From assembly GCA_020726505.1 (NCBI GenBank), contig JAHLEZ010000012.1, positions 744,001 to 808,000 of the forward strand: a stretch of 64,000 bases of DNA, written 5' to 3'. The stretch comes from Leptodontidium sp. MPI-SDFR-AT-0119. Lineage: Eukaryota; Ascomycota; Leotiomycetes; Helotiales; Leptodontidiaceae. Positions 54,623 through 64,000 of this stretch are shown here, one piece after another; the first letter of the stretch is position 1; every line of letters begins with the position of its first letter. A program made the translations under genes and the position numbers. The notes below the pieces were generated by a model. It did no database searches, was not told the DNA's origin, and was given only the letters and a program-made list of their open reading frames with translations.

Positions 54623-55334
54623 AAAGTGCAAATTGTAGAAGTTGGTTAGTAGCTGACTAGGGCTACTTCACGACTAACAAATTAATCACAGACTGAATGA
54701 TTCGTTACATATGTCTTGGGGAATACTTAGAGCGTTTGACTTTCTTCACTATATACTCTCTCCAGACTTACATTTAATATCACCCTCTCTTATCATTTTG
54801 ACTGTTTCAATATTGTTTTGCGCCGGGTCTTACTCATATTCTGTTTTAGTCAAACAATAGCCATATACTTCTTCTGCTTTTTTTCGGAAGGACGATAGGT
54901 TTCACGGCGTTAGCGTGCGGAGTGCGCGCTACTAGTGAAGGAACGGCAGCTTCATGCCTTTGTACTCTTAGCCCGCTAAGAGGACAAGGACTTTGAAGGC
55001 GCGACGGGGAAAGGTTCTCGGGGGCAAAAACTGGCCAGTTTCGTATGTCACGTGGGCTTTACATGTTTGCTCTGTTACATTTCTAGACCTCTTCTTAGGA
55101 ATGAAGGTACGAAGGCTTCGTGCGTGCCGTCGGCTAGCACTCTTGCCGAGCTTTAAAGGGGTCGTCAGCTGGTCACTCTCACGTGAGGAGATCCATTGTT
55201 GATTTTCGCTTCCGTCCCGCTCACATTAACCTCGTGTCACGTGGGCTTCTACATGTTTGTTTTGTTCTATACCAGACCTCTTCTTACGTACCAAAGTACG
55301 AAGGCTTCGTGCGTGCCGTAGGCTAGCACTCTTG
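54623..55334 (+). other. Unit junction after NLR D
   Basis: NLR 3' untranslated sequence, the terminal motif GTTTCACGGCG with hairpin and CTACTAGTG at 54,899-54,936, hairpin and CGAAGGCTTCGTGCG units, then a shortened promoter-like block. No gene. It ends at the right 22-bp repeat. Confidence 0.6.
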
Positions 55335-55356
55335 TATCAACTTGGAAAGTCACAAT
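55335..55356 (+). repeat. 22-bp direct repeat, right copy
   Basis: Exact copy of 19,376-19,397. Here it is followed by TTAGCCGAGCTTGAAAAGGG, a block otherwise found inside the cluster. Confidence 0.75.
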
Positions 55357-55379
55357 TAGCCGAGCTTGAAAAGGGGGTG

Positions 55380-56560
55380 TGTCACGTGACCGTGTATTTT
55401 AAGCGACACCTTCGGTAAGAGGACGTATCTGTTACAAACTCGTATCAAGACAGCCTCATAGCTTCGGAGAAGTCCACAGTGCCTTCAACGGAACTGAGAT
55501 TCACTGAACTACAGAAGTACTGTGGAGCCAGTAAAGGCAAAGTGACGCGTACTAACGCCAACCGGCAACCCGGTTCTACATGTCAAGCGCTAGCTCTTAT
55601 TTAAATCCCAGCTGTATTATGGAGATAGTAGGTAGTTAGTCCTGGAATTCCCCCGTCCGGACTCAACATCCTATTTCGGTACAATGTTATGTTAAATTCA
55701 AACTCCACTCAAGGGTAGCTAGTGCAATCTTACTATACTACGATTCCGTTTCAGTTAATTAAGAACCACACTAATGATCATCTACAACCAGCGGTAAGTG
55801 TACGGCTCTAACGGTATAAGAAGCTTAGTAATACTATTCCAAGGCTCGCTGCTGCGCCTCTATCGGGGTGAGCTCAAGCCCTTCGCTTCACAGATTGTAG
55901 CTAGAGATCCCTTTTTGTCCAGCTAGGAGAACCTCCTGACAGAGTGAGCTTTCAATAGTGGGCAATACACGGTCCTAAGAGAATGTTTTCTCGGCGTCTC
56001 AACGTGTCCCTGGCTTAGGACTGATTCACGTAGACCGCCGTGCTCTGTTCGATTTGGCATAATAGTAGAGACGGGTTCTTTTTCTACAGCCAACAGTCGC
56101 ACCTACTGGGGGCTTAAGAAGTCGTAATCCACTAGTTCAAGGGCTTATATGCACATATAATAGTCCACTGTAGTGCGTTTGCTACAGAGTTCCCGAACTT
56201 GCTAGGGATTTGGAGGATAAGCCTTTATGACCACCCAAGCTGTCTTCTATCTAACTAACATTAATATTCGCTTACTTAATAGATTAGCGCCTCTCTAGAT
56301 AATAGCAGAGCGCAAAATTCATTAGACCGGTGGTTGTTCTCAGGCACCAATTATGGAGAACTTCTCCGAGAACTAAGGGCCATCGGGAATCGAAGGCTTG
56401 GATACAGCCTGTAATATCTGAGTTAGATATTATTACTCTGGCGCTGACGTTTTTTACGTATCTAGGCAGGGGTTTTCAGCTTGGAATTGTGGTCAAGACT
56501 CTCGGCAGAATAGTTGTTTACAATAGCGAGGCAGGCTAAACCCGTGTCGCCCAGGGGGCT
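55380..56560. other. Right flank of the cluster, no recognised gene
   Basis: Mixed composition. A plus-strand open stretch at 56,330-56,539 (ending ITLALTFFTYLGRGFQLGIV, then VKTLGRIVVY) is the only sizeable frame; it was not recognised and may be a fragment of a membrane protein. Nothing else was seen. Confidence 0.35.
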
Positions 56561-56565
56561 TCCAG

Positions 56566-56572
56566 TATAAAA
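56566..56572 (+). promoter_or_regulatory. TATA box of the coiled-coil gene
   Basis: TATAAAA lies about 83 bp before the ATG at 56,649, followed by a pyrimidine-rich leader (CTATCCTCCATTCTCATTC). Confidence 0.45.
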
Positions 56573-56648
56573 GGACGATGAGCAGCCAACTATCCTCCAT
56601 TCTCATTCACTACTATCTAACACCTTTAATTCACGGTATAAGTCCACA

Positions 56649-57663
56649 ATGCCAGAATACAATAGAAGGGGGAGACGACATTCAAGGTACCGAAGTGTGA
56701 GTCATTATCATATATATTGTTCCTCTCTATAATAAGAGCTAATCTTTCTCCTTTAGACTCTATAGTCGTTCTAGAGAGTTAACCCTATTAGATGTAACCG
56801 CTATTCTTGCCCCTAGGCCGGTATAATATAGATTCCACTTCGGGCTTGAGATTTCAGACCTGACTATAACATCAGGCGTCAATACGAGCCCCTTACCAGG
56901 GTGAGGACAGTCGAGTCACCCTACTGCGAAGTAAGCTTGCACTAATTGCCCCCATCTATATACTCACTAACATCTTAAGATTTCGATGATAAGCTCTAGG
57001 AATAGGCAGCACCATTTATTACGGGGAAGTTTATAGAACAGGAAAGACAACCCGATGACCACATCACTATTTCTATCGAGATGGCTCGCTTTTACTAACT
57101 TATAACTCGAGGTTCTATTCGTGAGTTTACCTATCATCTACTAATAGCTATTCCTAATCTTCTCTCGCCCTTTTCAGAGGTTTTAGAAAAACTATAATCA
57201 GAAAAGGGACAGTTAGAGTACAACAATTGGAAATTACAAAATAACAACCAGCAACTACAACAACATAACTGGCAACTACAGGCAGAGTGGCACGAAATAA
57301 AAGGCGAGTAACTTTTTCTCTCTAATAATCTCAACCGATTTTATACTTAACTAACTTACATTACAGCCTGTATAGCGTTTCTAGAATCTGAGAATAATTA
57401 ATTGAAAGGTCGGTTTCACTATTCATTAGAAGACTCTTATAATACTAATTCTAGCAGTCAAACACAGTGCCTTAAAAAAGAAGGAACCCGAATTAGAACG
57501 TATAGTTATAAGTAATAACAACCTACGGGAACAGTTGGATACTGTGGAGCGTGGATATATAGCGCAAGGAGAAGTCACGATTGAAATGTGTGCTGCACGT
57601 AAGACAGAGACAATAGAGGAGGAAGGGGAAGGCCAGAGCAGAAAACGGCGTAGGGAAAAGTAA
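56649..57663 (+). pseudogene. Coiled-coil protein with nuclear-type C-terminus, partly decayed
   Basis: It starts MPEYNRRGRRHSRYRS and is followed by an intron (about 56,697-56,757: GTGAGT donor, TTTAG acceptor) and LYSRSRELTLLDVTAILAPR. The central part is damaged. Later, SEKGQLEYNNWKLQNNNQQL and QQHNWQLQAEWHEIKGE form a Gln/Asn-rich coiled coil at about 57,195-57,310. The end, LKKKEPELERIVISNNNLRE then QSRKRRREK, is open to TAA 57,661-57,663. A related pseudogene lies at 10,561-11,565. No family was recognised; a nuclear coiled-coil protein is inferred only from composition. Confidence 0.45.
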
Positions 57664-58189
57664 AACTAGAGATATATCCGCGCGTCTTCGGTTTCTTACT
57701 TATTCTCAATCTTTTTAACTACTTTAAAATAGCATATCACCATCATCAACTTCATATAATACTAATATTGCACATCACACCCACGATCAACCCCAACCCT
57801 TGTAATGCTACATTGATTTAGAAGTAGCCCTAAAATGTCTCTACCGACTAGAATTAAACAAGTCTTAGACTAGCCATTATAACTATTAAATCGTCATCCA
57901 TAGTGACCGGAGATTCTCTCGCATTCCGCCGGACTTATAAAATCCACATGCCCCTGACACACACACAGTGTAGTCCTCCCGGTATGAAAGTATTAAGTCC
58001 TACAAACTGCTGCCTGCTTAGTACGAGGCACAAGTAAGGAGGGTTACTCGGATTATTGCCACGGTTATCGTTAAAGCACCGGAACTTATCGCAGGGAATA
58101 TATTTATAGTAAGGACGATTAACGTTCTCTTTACAGTTCGACACTCGAGTCACACAACGAACTATTTGGCTTTAGCAAGATCGACATTC
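57664..58189. other. Nothing recognised
   Basis: No coding frame of note. No dynamin GTPase motifs were found here, so the dynamin-like gene that follows lacks its N-terminal part. Confidence 0.4.
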
Positions 58190-58921
58190 CGGAGCTATTG
58201 TAAGTACAATTACTATTTCACTAACACCTTACAAAAAGTCCGTAATAAACGTAACAAGGACTACTTTGCGAGGATCTTACAAGACTTCTTCGGAATTCCT
58301 TTTATCAAGAAGCTTGTTTTCAGCTAGTAAATGGACCTCCGTGTGCTCTTGCTTACTCTAGTTTAGTGAACCGAACCTGACATGAATCTCTTTGCTTACT
58401 CCGAGGCCTTAGACTGTATAGAGGCTTACTACAAGGTCTGACTCTCCCACGCTCTCTCTGTGCCTCTTTAGCTTTCAAGAACCGTTGACTGATTTAATCT
58501 TGTACTTCAATAGGTTACTCTAAAGCGTTTTATTAATAATATTGCGGTCAAAATTATTGAGGTTAATCTTCTCTCTTTACTTCATGAGATATTTTCACCA
58601 TTAACTGTTACTGTAATGGCCGATGGCCTCGTGACGAGTATTACTAGTGAATCAGAAGAGAGTCGTGCCCAGCGAGATTAATTTATAAGGTAGCTAAAAG
58701 TTCTCAGAAATGGATTAGAAATGTTAAATCATTATCTAGTTCGTCTTCCGAGACATAAATACTACTTTTTAATACGGTTCCGGAGAGCTCTAAGCCTATA
58801 CCGACAGAAGTGCCCAGGGAGGGTAGGAGATCCTGTAATAGATTTCTTTCCATCACCGGCTAAGAAGGGGAAGAAATCGAAGTCTGCTGCGAGCAAGGCC
58901 GTGTTTGCTTTTGATAACTAG
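58190..58921 (+). pseudogene. Dynamin-like protein, 3' fragment with GTPase effector domain
   Basis: The translation reads NYYFTNTLQKVRNKRNKDYF, then FGIPFIKKLVF, EPDMNLFAYSEALDCIEAYY and K. An intron follows (about 58,437-58,509: GTCTGA donor, ACTGAT branch site, CAATAG acceptor). After it come VTLKRFINNIAVKIIEVNLL, EIFSPLTVTVMADGLVTSIT and SEESRAQRD, and a terminal basic segment ending at TAG 58,919-58,921. This matches the stalk/effector (GED) half of fungal dynamin-family GTPases, which act in membrane fission. The GTPase half with the P-loop is absent. Two TAA/TAG stops lie in the effector domain. Confidence 0.55.
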
Positions 58922-59279
58922 GTAATTTCTGTTTTAAATGCGAGACAGTTGTAATAGATTTGTCTACTGTATCGCAAGTAAGCTTTCACGGTGCTTGGAA
59001 TAACCAGAACGAACGATTGTGACTGCCATCCTACCTCTACCTACAGCTCTACATAAGAGGTGGTTGCCTAGCGTGCTGTTGCACCACCGTTGAGAGTTTA
59101 TAGAGCGTCAGCTGGAATCCATATCCGAGTGCACAAGTGCAAATAATAAGTCTTTCTTGGTATGTCCCAGGTTCCGATGGCTTGTGGCGAATAAGCGACC
59201 GTGTCTTCATGCCCTTTCGTCTTCTGGAACTTTAGTACTGAAAAACAATGTCCTTACGTGCTCCTTCCGCTCAGCCAGA

Positions 59280-60200
59280 TTAAACTGTCAAAAATAGCCT
59301 GCTACTGCATCTTGTGGTTGTTTCAAATCTTCCATTGAGTAACCCTACTCCCGTAATTTGCTAAACAATTATCCCTGTAGCCTCCTACCAATCTCCAGTA
59401 CCTAGCATTCCTATTCCTCCACGCAAGATATTCATCTCTCGAATCACTGGAATCGATATTATCGATAATCCGGTATCAACTTCACGCAAAAAGCGGTCTT
59501 TATGCCTTTTGATCCCATTAATTATCGACGATTCTCGGTATTTAATCTGTGACTCTCTATCTTCATTCCACCGGAACACTTTCTTGATTATTTCAATTGT
59601 ACCTTCAACTTTAATCTAGTTCCAATCCTCCCTCTTATCCCATAAGGGATCGGCAGTTATTACGCACACCTCTTTTATTGCTAGAAACCTCGCAAGATTG
59701 CGCAATGTCAAGATCTCGTGAAGGTAAGAATAATTAACTGCGAGGAATTGTAGTTCCCTGAGAGAAACTTCGGTGGCCATTTAATCAAGGCAAAAGTTTA
59801 CTAATATTAAGTGTGTCGGAATGCTACTAATGTATATCGTGTCAATCTTCGGGTTAAAGTGCTAAACTGCTTTGGCCGTTATCTTTTGAGATTCGTCGTT
59901 TGCGGCTAAAACGAGTAAGTCGACCTTTTAGTATGACTGCAGGAAGAGGGCTCGCGACTCTTTATTAACACTAAGGAGAGCAGAGGGTTGATGTGAGCTC
60001 TCCAGAACCCTAACGCAGTCGTTCCGAAATTCGAATTCAAGAATCCTGGGTGGTGGCAGTGCTTTAGACCAGATTTGCAGCCTGATTTCCGTGGCAAGTC
60101 TTTCAAAGGGGTAGAAAACCAGGAGATCGCTTTGGGAGGACGTAAGCTGTCGAGTATTAGGTGTGCTAGAGATGTCTAAGCATGGGCGGGGACTTGACAT
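59280..60200 (-). pseudogene. 2EXR-domain protein pseudogene, copy 2 (inverted)
   Basis: From ATG 60200 the frame reads MSSPRPCLDISSTPNTRQ, FYPFERLATEIRLQIWSKAL, PPPRILEFEF and ALLSVNKESRALFLQSY. It continues with a few stops to KVFRWNEDRESQIKY and a TAA at 59,282-59,280 (307 codons). The N-terminal 90 codons are intact, including the Trp that is a stop in copy 1. The promoter regions of the two copies also align (CGACTATAAA..). Function unknown. Confidence 0.7.
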
Positions 60201-60312
60201 CGTGTCCTTTTACTGATCTGGATAATATTGGATGTGTGGAAACCGTCGAAACAAATGATGAGCAGAGATGTAAATGAAAGTCGATGTCGAAGGTCTGAAG
60301 ACGTTGTGTTTA

Positions 60313-60382
60313 TAGTCGATGCCTATGGATCAAGGGGGCTGTGCTAATAGTCGATGCCTATGGATCAAGGGGGCTGTGCTAA
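60313..60382 (+). repeat. Perfect tandem duplication of 35 bp
   Basis: TAGTCGATGCC through GTGCTAA is repeated twice without mismatch, in the promoter region of the inverted 2EXR copy. It appears very recent compared with the mutated surroundings. Confidence 0.8.
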
Positions 60383-60459
60383 TAGTACTCTTTGAATGGC
60401 GGTTAATTCCGTGTCGGACTCCATTATTAACCTTGAGGCCATCCTCACTAAATCTCTAA

Positions 60460-60545
60460 TACTAATAAAGATTAATACTAGAAAACAATTAACACAACTC
60501 ACGTTAGTGCTAAAACATAATTAATACAAATATATTCCTAGATCA
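60460..60545 (+). repeat. Loose 15-17 bp repeats resembling the 11.8 kb minisatellite
   Basis: AATACTAATAAAGATT, AATACTAGAAAACAATT, AACACAACTCACGTT and AGTGCTAAAACATAATT follow each other. The spacing and the (G/A)TACTA core resemble the array at 11,810-12,165 upstream of the other 2EXR copy. Confidence 0.35.
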
Positions 60546-61373
60546 ACGCAACGAACCTTGCATGCGCAGTCAGCTACCTCAGGTACCTACGTCCTCTCGA
60601 CATACAAATGTATACTTCTACAACTACACAACGAGTACCACAACAAGGCAAGATGTGCTTGGGAACTTACTAGCTTCGATGCTAGTTGCCTACTTCTGCG
60701 ATACGATAATAGTGTAAGGATTAGTACTAGATGAGATAATCATACTCGATAGTGCCGATAACGATATTGCACAACGATAATACTACTACTAGGTGCTAAT
60801 AATATAGAATATACTACCCTTTTGAGATCTTCAATGTTTTTCAAGTATAGAACTCATCAGTAAATTATGCGAATCTCAACGGTGTCAAAATCTTTTTACA
60901 GCCCGCTGCCTTCCAAAGACGGTCTACGTAATATGCAACCTCGACTTGCTTTTTGTCCTTGCATATAATAATTATTAAGAGCATATAGGCCTCGTTAAAT
61001 ACAAGGTGAAAAGGATTGAGAAGCCTAAGGGTATCATTGTCGAAGATTCGTTGTTAAAAGTGACATACCCCGTGTTGTCATATATGGGTACGCTACAGGC
61101 TGTAGCCGATTGACCAAAGTAGGACTACGCTAGGGGTCGGGGCCCCTAAAGCAGTCCGCTCGGCACTCGGTTATAAGGGCCTAGACCTAATAGCTCCAGT
61201 GGTTCCGGCGGTAGTTTCAGCGCATGACTGACGTAATTACTTCTAGTAGTCTTGGCGCCTGAAGGGCCTATATATACGGCGTTCGTAGCACCTCTAGATC
61301 GGCAAGCAATTCAAGCACTTTCCACTACAAACGACACTTCTACACCTCGACAGTAGCACTCTACTCTAGCAAA
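60546..61373. other. Non-coding or unrecognised
   Basis: Low-complexity AT-rich sequence with TACTA/GATAAT runs to about 60,810, then unrecognised sequence. A TATATATA run at about 61,270 precedes the gene at 61,374 and may be its TATA region. Confidence 0.35.
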
Positions 61374-61997
61374 ATGGCATCAGAACCTGCGTTTACTTAC
61401 TTTCTGAACCTCCCCGTTAAAATCCAATTCAAGATCTAGTACCATTCTCTCCTAAGACCTCGTATTATTCAGGTAACTCGCCGCGATAGTAGTAATAGGT
61501 CATTTAGCTTTAATAGTGCTCAGCCTCCAGTAGCCCTTCACACCTACTAAACTTCTCGAGAAGTAACTTGCTCTGTTTTCAAGACTACGTTTGCCCTCGA
61601 AAATTCAAGGCCGAACGAACCCCAACCACCTATATACATCGATTTCGCTCACGACACCATTTTTCTTACTACACCCTGCAGTGTTTGGGACGCCCCATAT
61701 GAAGCACTGGCTGAGGCATTCCCTGATGCCCAAAAGATCTAGTCGCTAGCCGTTATAGTTTCTCCATCCTGCGATATCAAGACGGCGGTTATGTCTATTA
61801 TGAAACCTTACTTTACTCTCGAGAAATATCTTAGTGGAGATCTTCGGGGAAAAGTTAAGTCAGACCTCAGAGAACTTGTCTTTATCGTCGGAAACCAGTC
61901 TAGTCTACTATACGATTCTAAGTATCCAGAAAACGTCAGGTTTTCTGAGCCAAAAGCTACACTACAGTTACCCTGGCAGGCATGGGGAGATATATAA
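61374..61997 (+). pseudogene. 2EXR-like protein pseudogene, third divergent member
   Basis: MASEPAFTYFLNLPVKIQFK is followed by a stop at the Trp position, then YHSLLRPRIIQVTRRD and PPVALHTY, a stop, and TSREVTCSVFKT. The order (LPxxIRxxIW, PRIIxV, PVALxxCxxSREV) is the 2EXR pattern. From 61,791 the frame is open: MSIMKPYFTLEKYLSGDLRG to LPWQAWGDI, TAA at 61,995-61,997. It is clearly different from the copies at 12,339 and 60,200. Confidence 0.55.
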
Positions 61998-64000
61998 GGA
62001 GATGTGGAGGATTTTTGGGTAAAGGAGCTTTCGGATGGTTAGGAAAGAGGTGTAGTGCGGTTTAAGGAGGTCAAGATGGTTTAATAGCAGACAATACGAA
62101 GGGAATTGTGGTTGTGACTTTGGGCATTATAGTCGATGCTCAACGTTCTCATAGTAGGGGTGCTAGGGCAGCGATCCTTGATTTGCATCTGTCCTGGTCT
62201 ATCTACCCCAGGACAGTCGGCCGTCTTGGGGACTCTTTAATGTCTATTTAGATAAAAGATTTCGTGCCAGCGTCTTTGAAATAAGGCTAATCCTTCGTGC
62301 ACGTTCTATAATGTGTTAAGCACAACTGTACATCGGGGAAGCCATGATAGAAATAGACACTTCTACATCTGAATCCATTTACATTAAGATCCCACTTGTT
62401 ATTTCAGCCCCTCGATAATCATGTAAGCTCGATTCTCATGCCCGTCCTCTCACCTATCGCGCCCTACCCTTTCCCTTAGATGACGGCTGCTCGCCTGCCC
62501 ATTTATAAGTTTCGTCGCCATTTGTCGTGAGAGTACTGATTATACTCTCCACTCCAAGTCCAGTACTCGTCCATATCAGCAGGTGCGGTATTACTTGTGG
62601 TTTGCAGAACGCCAGCGGTAGTCAAAGCCTGGATTGCTTCTTGTGTCCAGTCCTGGCAGCGTCTTAAGGACTCCTTTAAATACAGCCTCTTCGGTCCATG
62701 AAATTACTTCTTCGGAGGAGGAATACTGCTATAAAGCTCTCCGATACGTTCTTAATCGGTGGCAGCTATCTCCCCTAGAGGTATAAGATAGTAGTAATTA
62801 CTACTAGGATATTCCCAATTATCTCCATTAACCTCATCCTATCCTATCCTGTGGAATATTAGTAGATTGAAATATTTAATAGAGAAATTCATCACAGCAC
62901 AACGTTCGAATGACCACAACCGATCATAGCCAATAAATAAGATCAGACGATACTAAACTAGCTAGTAAAAGGCAGCGCATTTAGTAAATGCCATAGTTTG
63001 TATTTGTAGGTTTATATATTGTTACATATATTGCTAAAACTGCTTTAACATAAGCATGAAAAACAGTTGACTTTGGATTAAAGGTCTCTACGGCGGACTT
63101 CTCAGTGACACTGCCTGATTCTAGGGAATCGGTTTTTATATACGTGTCATCACGTGGCCTCTAGCTGGTTTTCGTCGAACTATCTATGCCGCATTTACTA
63201 CGTTTAAAAACCCAATCTGCGCAAATCAATCCAAGCGTAATATTATAACTAAATCAAATCATCTGCCACAACCCTGTGCCATGAGTTTCGCCCGCCTAAC
63301 TTCCATAGATATCTACGCCGGCTATTTACGCAAGTTGCACTTTTTAGAGCTCCACCAGCATCAACATGTCTAATTCCCTAGGCATTAACAAGAGCTCAAG
63401 CAAATTCGGCCACCGTAGAGTCTCGAGGAACTAGATATGTCGTTACTAACAGGACTCTCGCCAATGCCTAGGGAACCGGATATATCGATACTAACAGTAC
63501 AGCACGACCTCCTACACAATTGCCTAGTAATAGTGGTTCAGTGTCCGCGGCGATATATCGCAAGATTTATATAGAGATCTCAGCAGGTCTAGGCAGTCGT
63601 GTTGCGATGGAATCTACTGTTATCTTCACATTCTGCCAGATATTCGCGTAGTCGAAACTTTGGGCTAACTATAAAGTACGCGCGACGTTAGAATTCGCCC
63701 TAAAATTTCTGCGTAGGGTGTTTTATAGCTGTATTGTCCACAGGATTCTTTAAGCTCATCGAAACTAGGAACTTGAACCGCCCTTCTTCTTATTCTTAGA
63801 AGTCGCAAAGGTATCTTCTGCATAATATCTCGCAGGTGTAAGTGACTCTCCTATATCGAAGTTAGAGCTAACGAGCACAGCCTACTGTTGTGCTAGTATA
63901 TTGTCCCCTATGTAGGCATATTCGCAGAATATAATAAAGGCTTGTTCTCGATTTCCTCCAGTAGCGCAGTACTATCTATTGCCTCGCGTATAGAACCGTT
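61998..64000. other. Unrecognised decayed sequence to window end
   Basis: On the minus strand, about 62,680-62,500 reads DWTQEAIQALTTAGVLQTTS then MDEYWTWSGEYNQYSHDKWR, which looks coding but was not recognised. On the plus strand an ATG at about 63,281 opens MSFARLTSIDIYAGYLRKLH for about 28 codons before a stop; this may be the start of a gene running off the window. Nothing else can be supported. Confidence 0.3.

Noticed and set aside
57664..58189. N-terminal GTPase of the dynamin-like gene
   Set aside because: Looked for GDQSSGKS-type and DLPG-type motifs in all frames by eye and found none; the gene is a 3' fragment here.
1..64000. tRNA, rRNA, bacterial promoters or riboswitches
   Set aside because: No cloverleaf-type segment with intact TTC/A-box and B-box, and no rRNA-like sequence, was noticed. 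The genome is eukaryotic, so bacterial signals do not apply.

Overview
The window looks like an accessory, repeat-rich stretch of a filamentous ascomycete (Pezizomycotina) genome. The evidence is: very short introns (46-60 nt) with GTAAGT/GTATGC-type donors, CTAAC/CTAAT branch sites and CAG/TAG acceptors; families typical of these fungi (2EXR-domain, DUF3723, patatin-like proteins with a zinc-binding core, NACHT-ankyrin NLRs, a fungal Helitron transposase); and pervasive C-to-T/G-to-A decay that turns CAA, CAG and TGG codons into stops, as repeat-induced point mutation (RIP) does. Almost every gene except those in the Helitrons is a pseudogene. No rRNA, tRNA or bacterial-type operon was seen.

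Layout. 0.4-3.8 kb: two or three decayed genes, including a TFIIS N-terminal-like protein (minus strand) and an unrecognised spliced gene (plus strand). 5.6-8.7 kb: a decayed patatin-like phospholipase. 10.5-17.1 kb: a coiled-coil pseudogene, a 17-bp minisatellite, a 2EXR pseudogene, a kinase-like remnant and a nearly full-length DUF3723 pseudogene. 17.1-18.9 kb: a decayed membrane-protein gene on the minus strand. 19.4-55.4 kb: a mosaic cluster bounded on both sides by the same exact 22-bp sequence. It holds four paralogous NACHT-ankyrin NLR pseudogenes (A-D), at least five copies of a small coiled-coil gene with a CRE-containing promoter, many GC-rich hairpin repeats, and two Helitron-like elements placed in tandem between NLR A and NLR B. 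55.4-64 kb: another coiled-coil gene, the 3' part of a dynamin-like gene, a second (inverted) 2EXR copy and a third, more distant 2EXR pseudogene.

Main results. (1) The autonomous Helitron (about 29.12-38.07 kb) encodes a transposase that appears broken by a stop at 35680. Three short introns restore one 2029-residue frame running from an N-terminal zinc-knuckle exon (start 29909) through HUH and two-tyrosine Rep motifs to a PIF1-type helicase. (2) Just upstream is a shorter element (about 26.96-29.07 kb) with the same ~370-bp 5' end and the same 3' inverted motif and hairpin. It carries a multi-exon C2H2 zinc-finger gene on the opposite strand, which looks like gene capture. (3) The same 3' terminal motif recurs at the downstream edge of each NLR-ankyrin unit. 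(4) The four ankyrin arrays differ by exact multiples of 99 bp (13, 23, 7 and 18 units) although all are full of stop codons. (5) In all four NLRs a conserved intron of about 50 nt splits the P-loop. The Helitron is largely free of the decay around it, so it probably arrived after the NLR family had been mutated.

All family assignments were made by reading translations by eye. No database search was possible.
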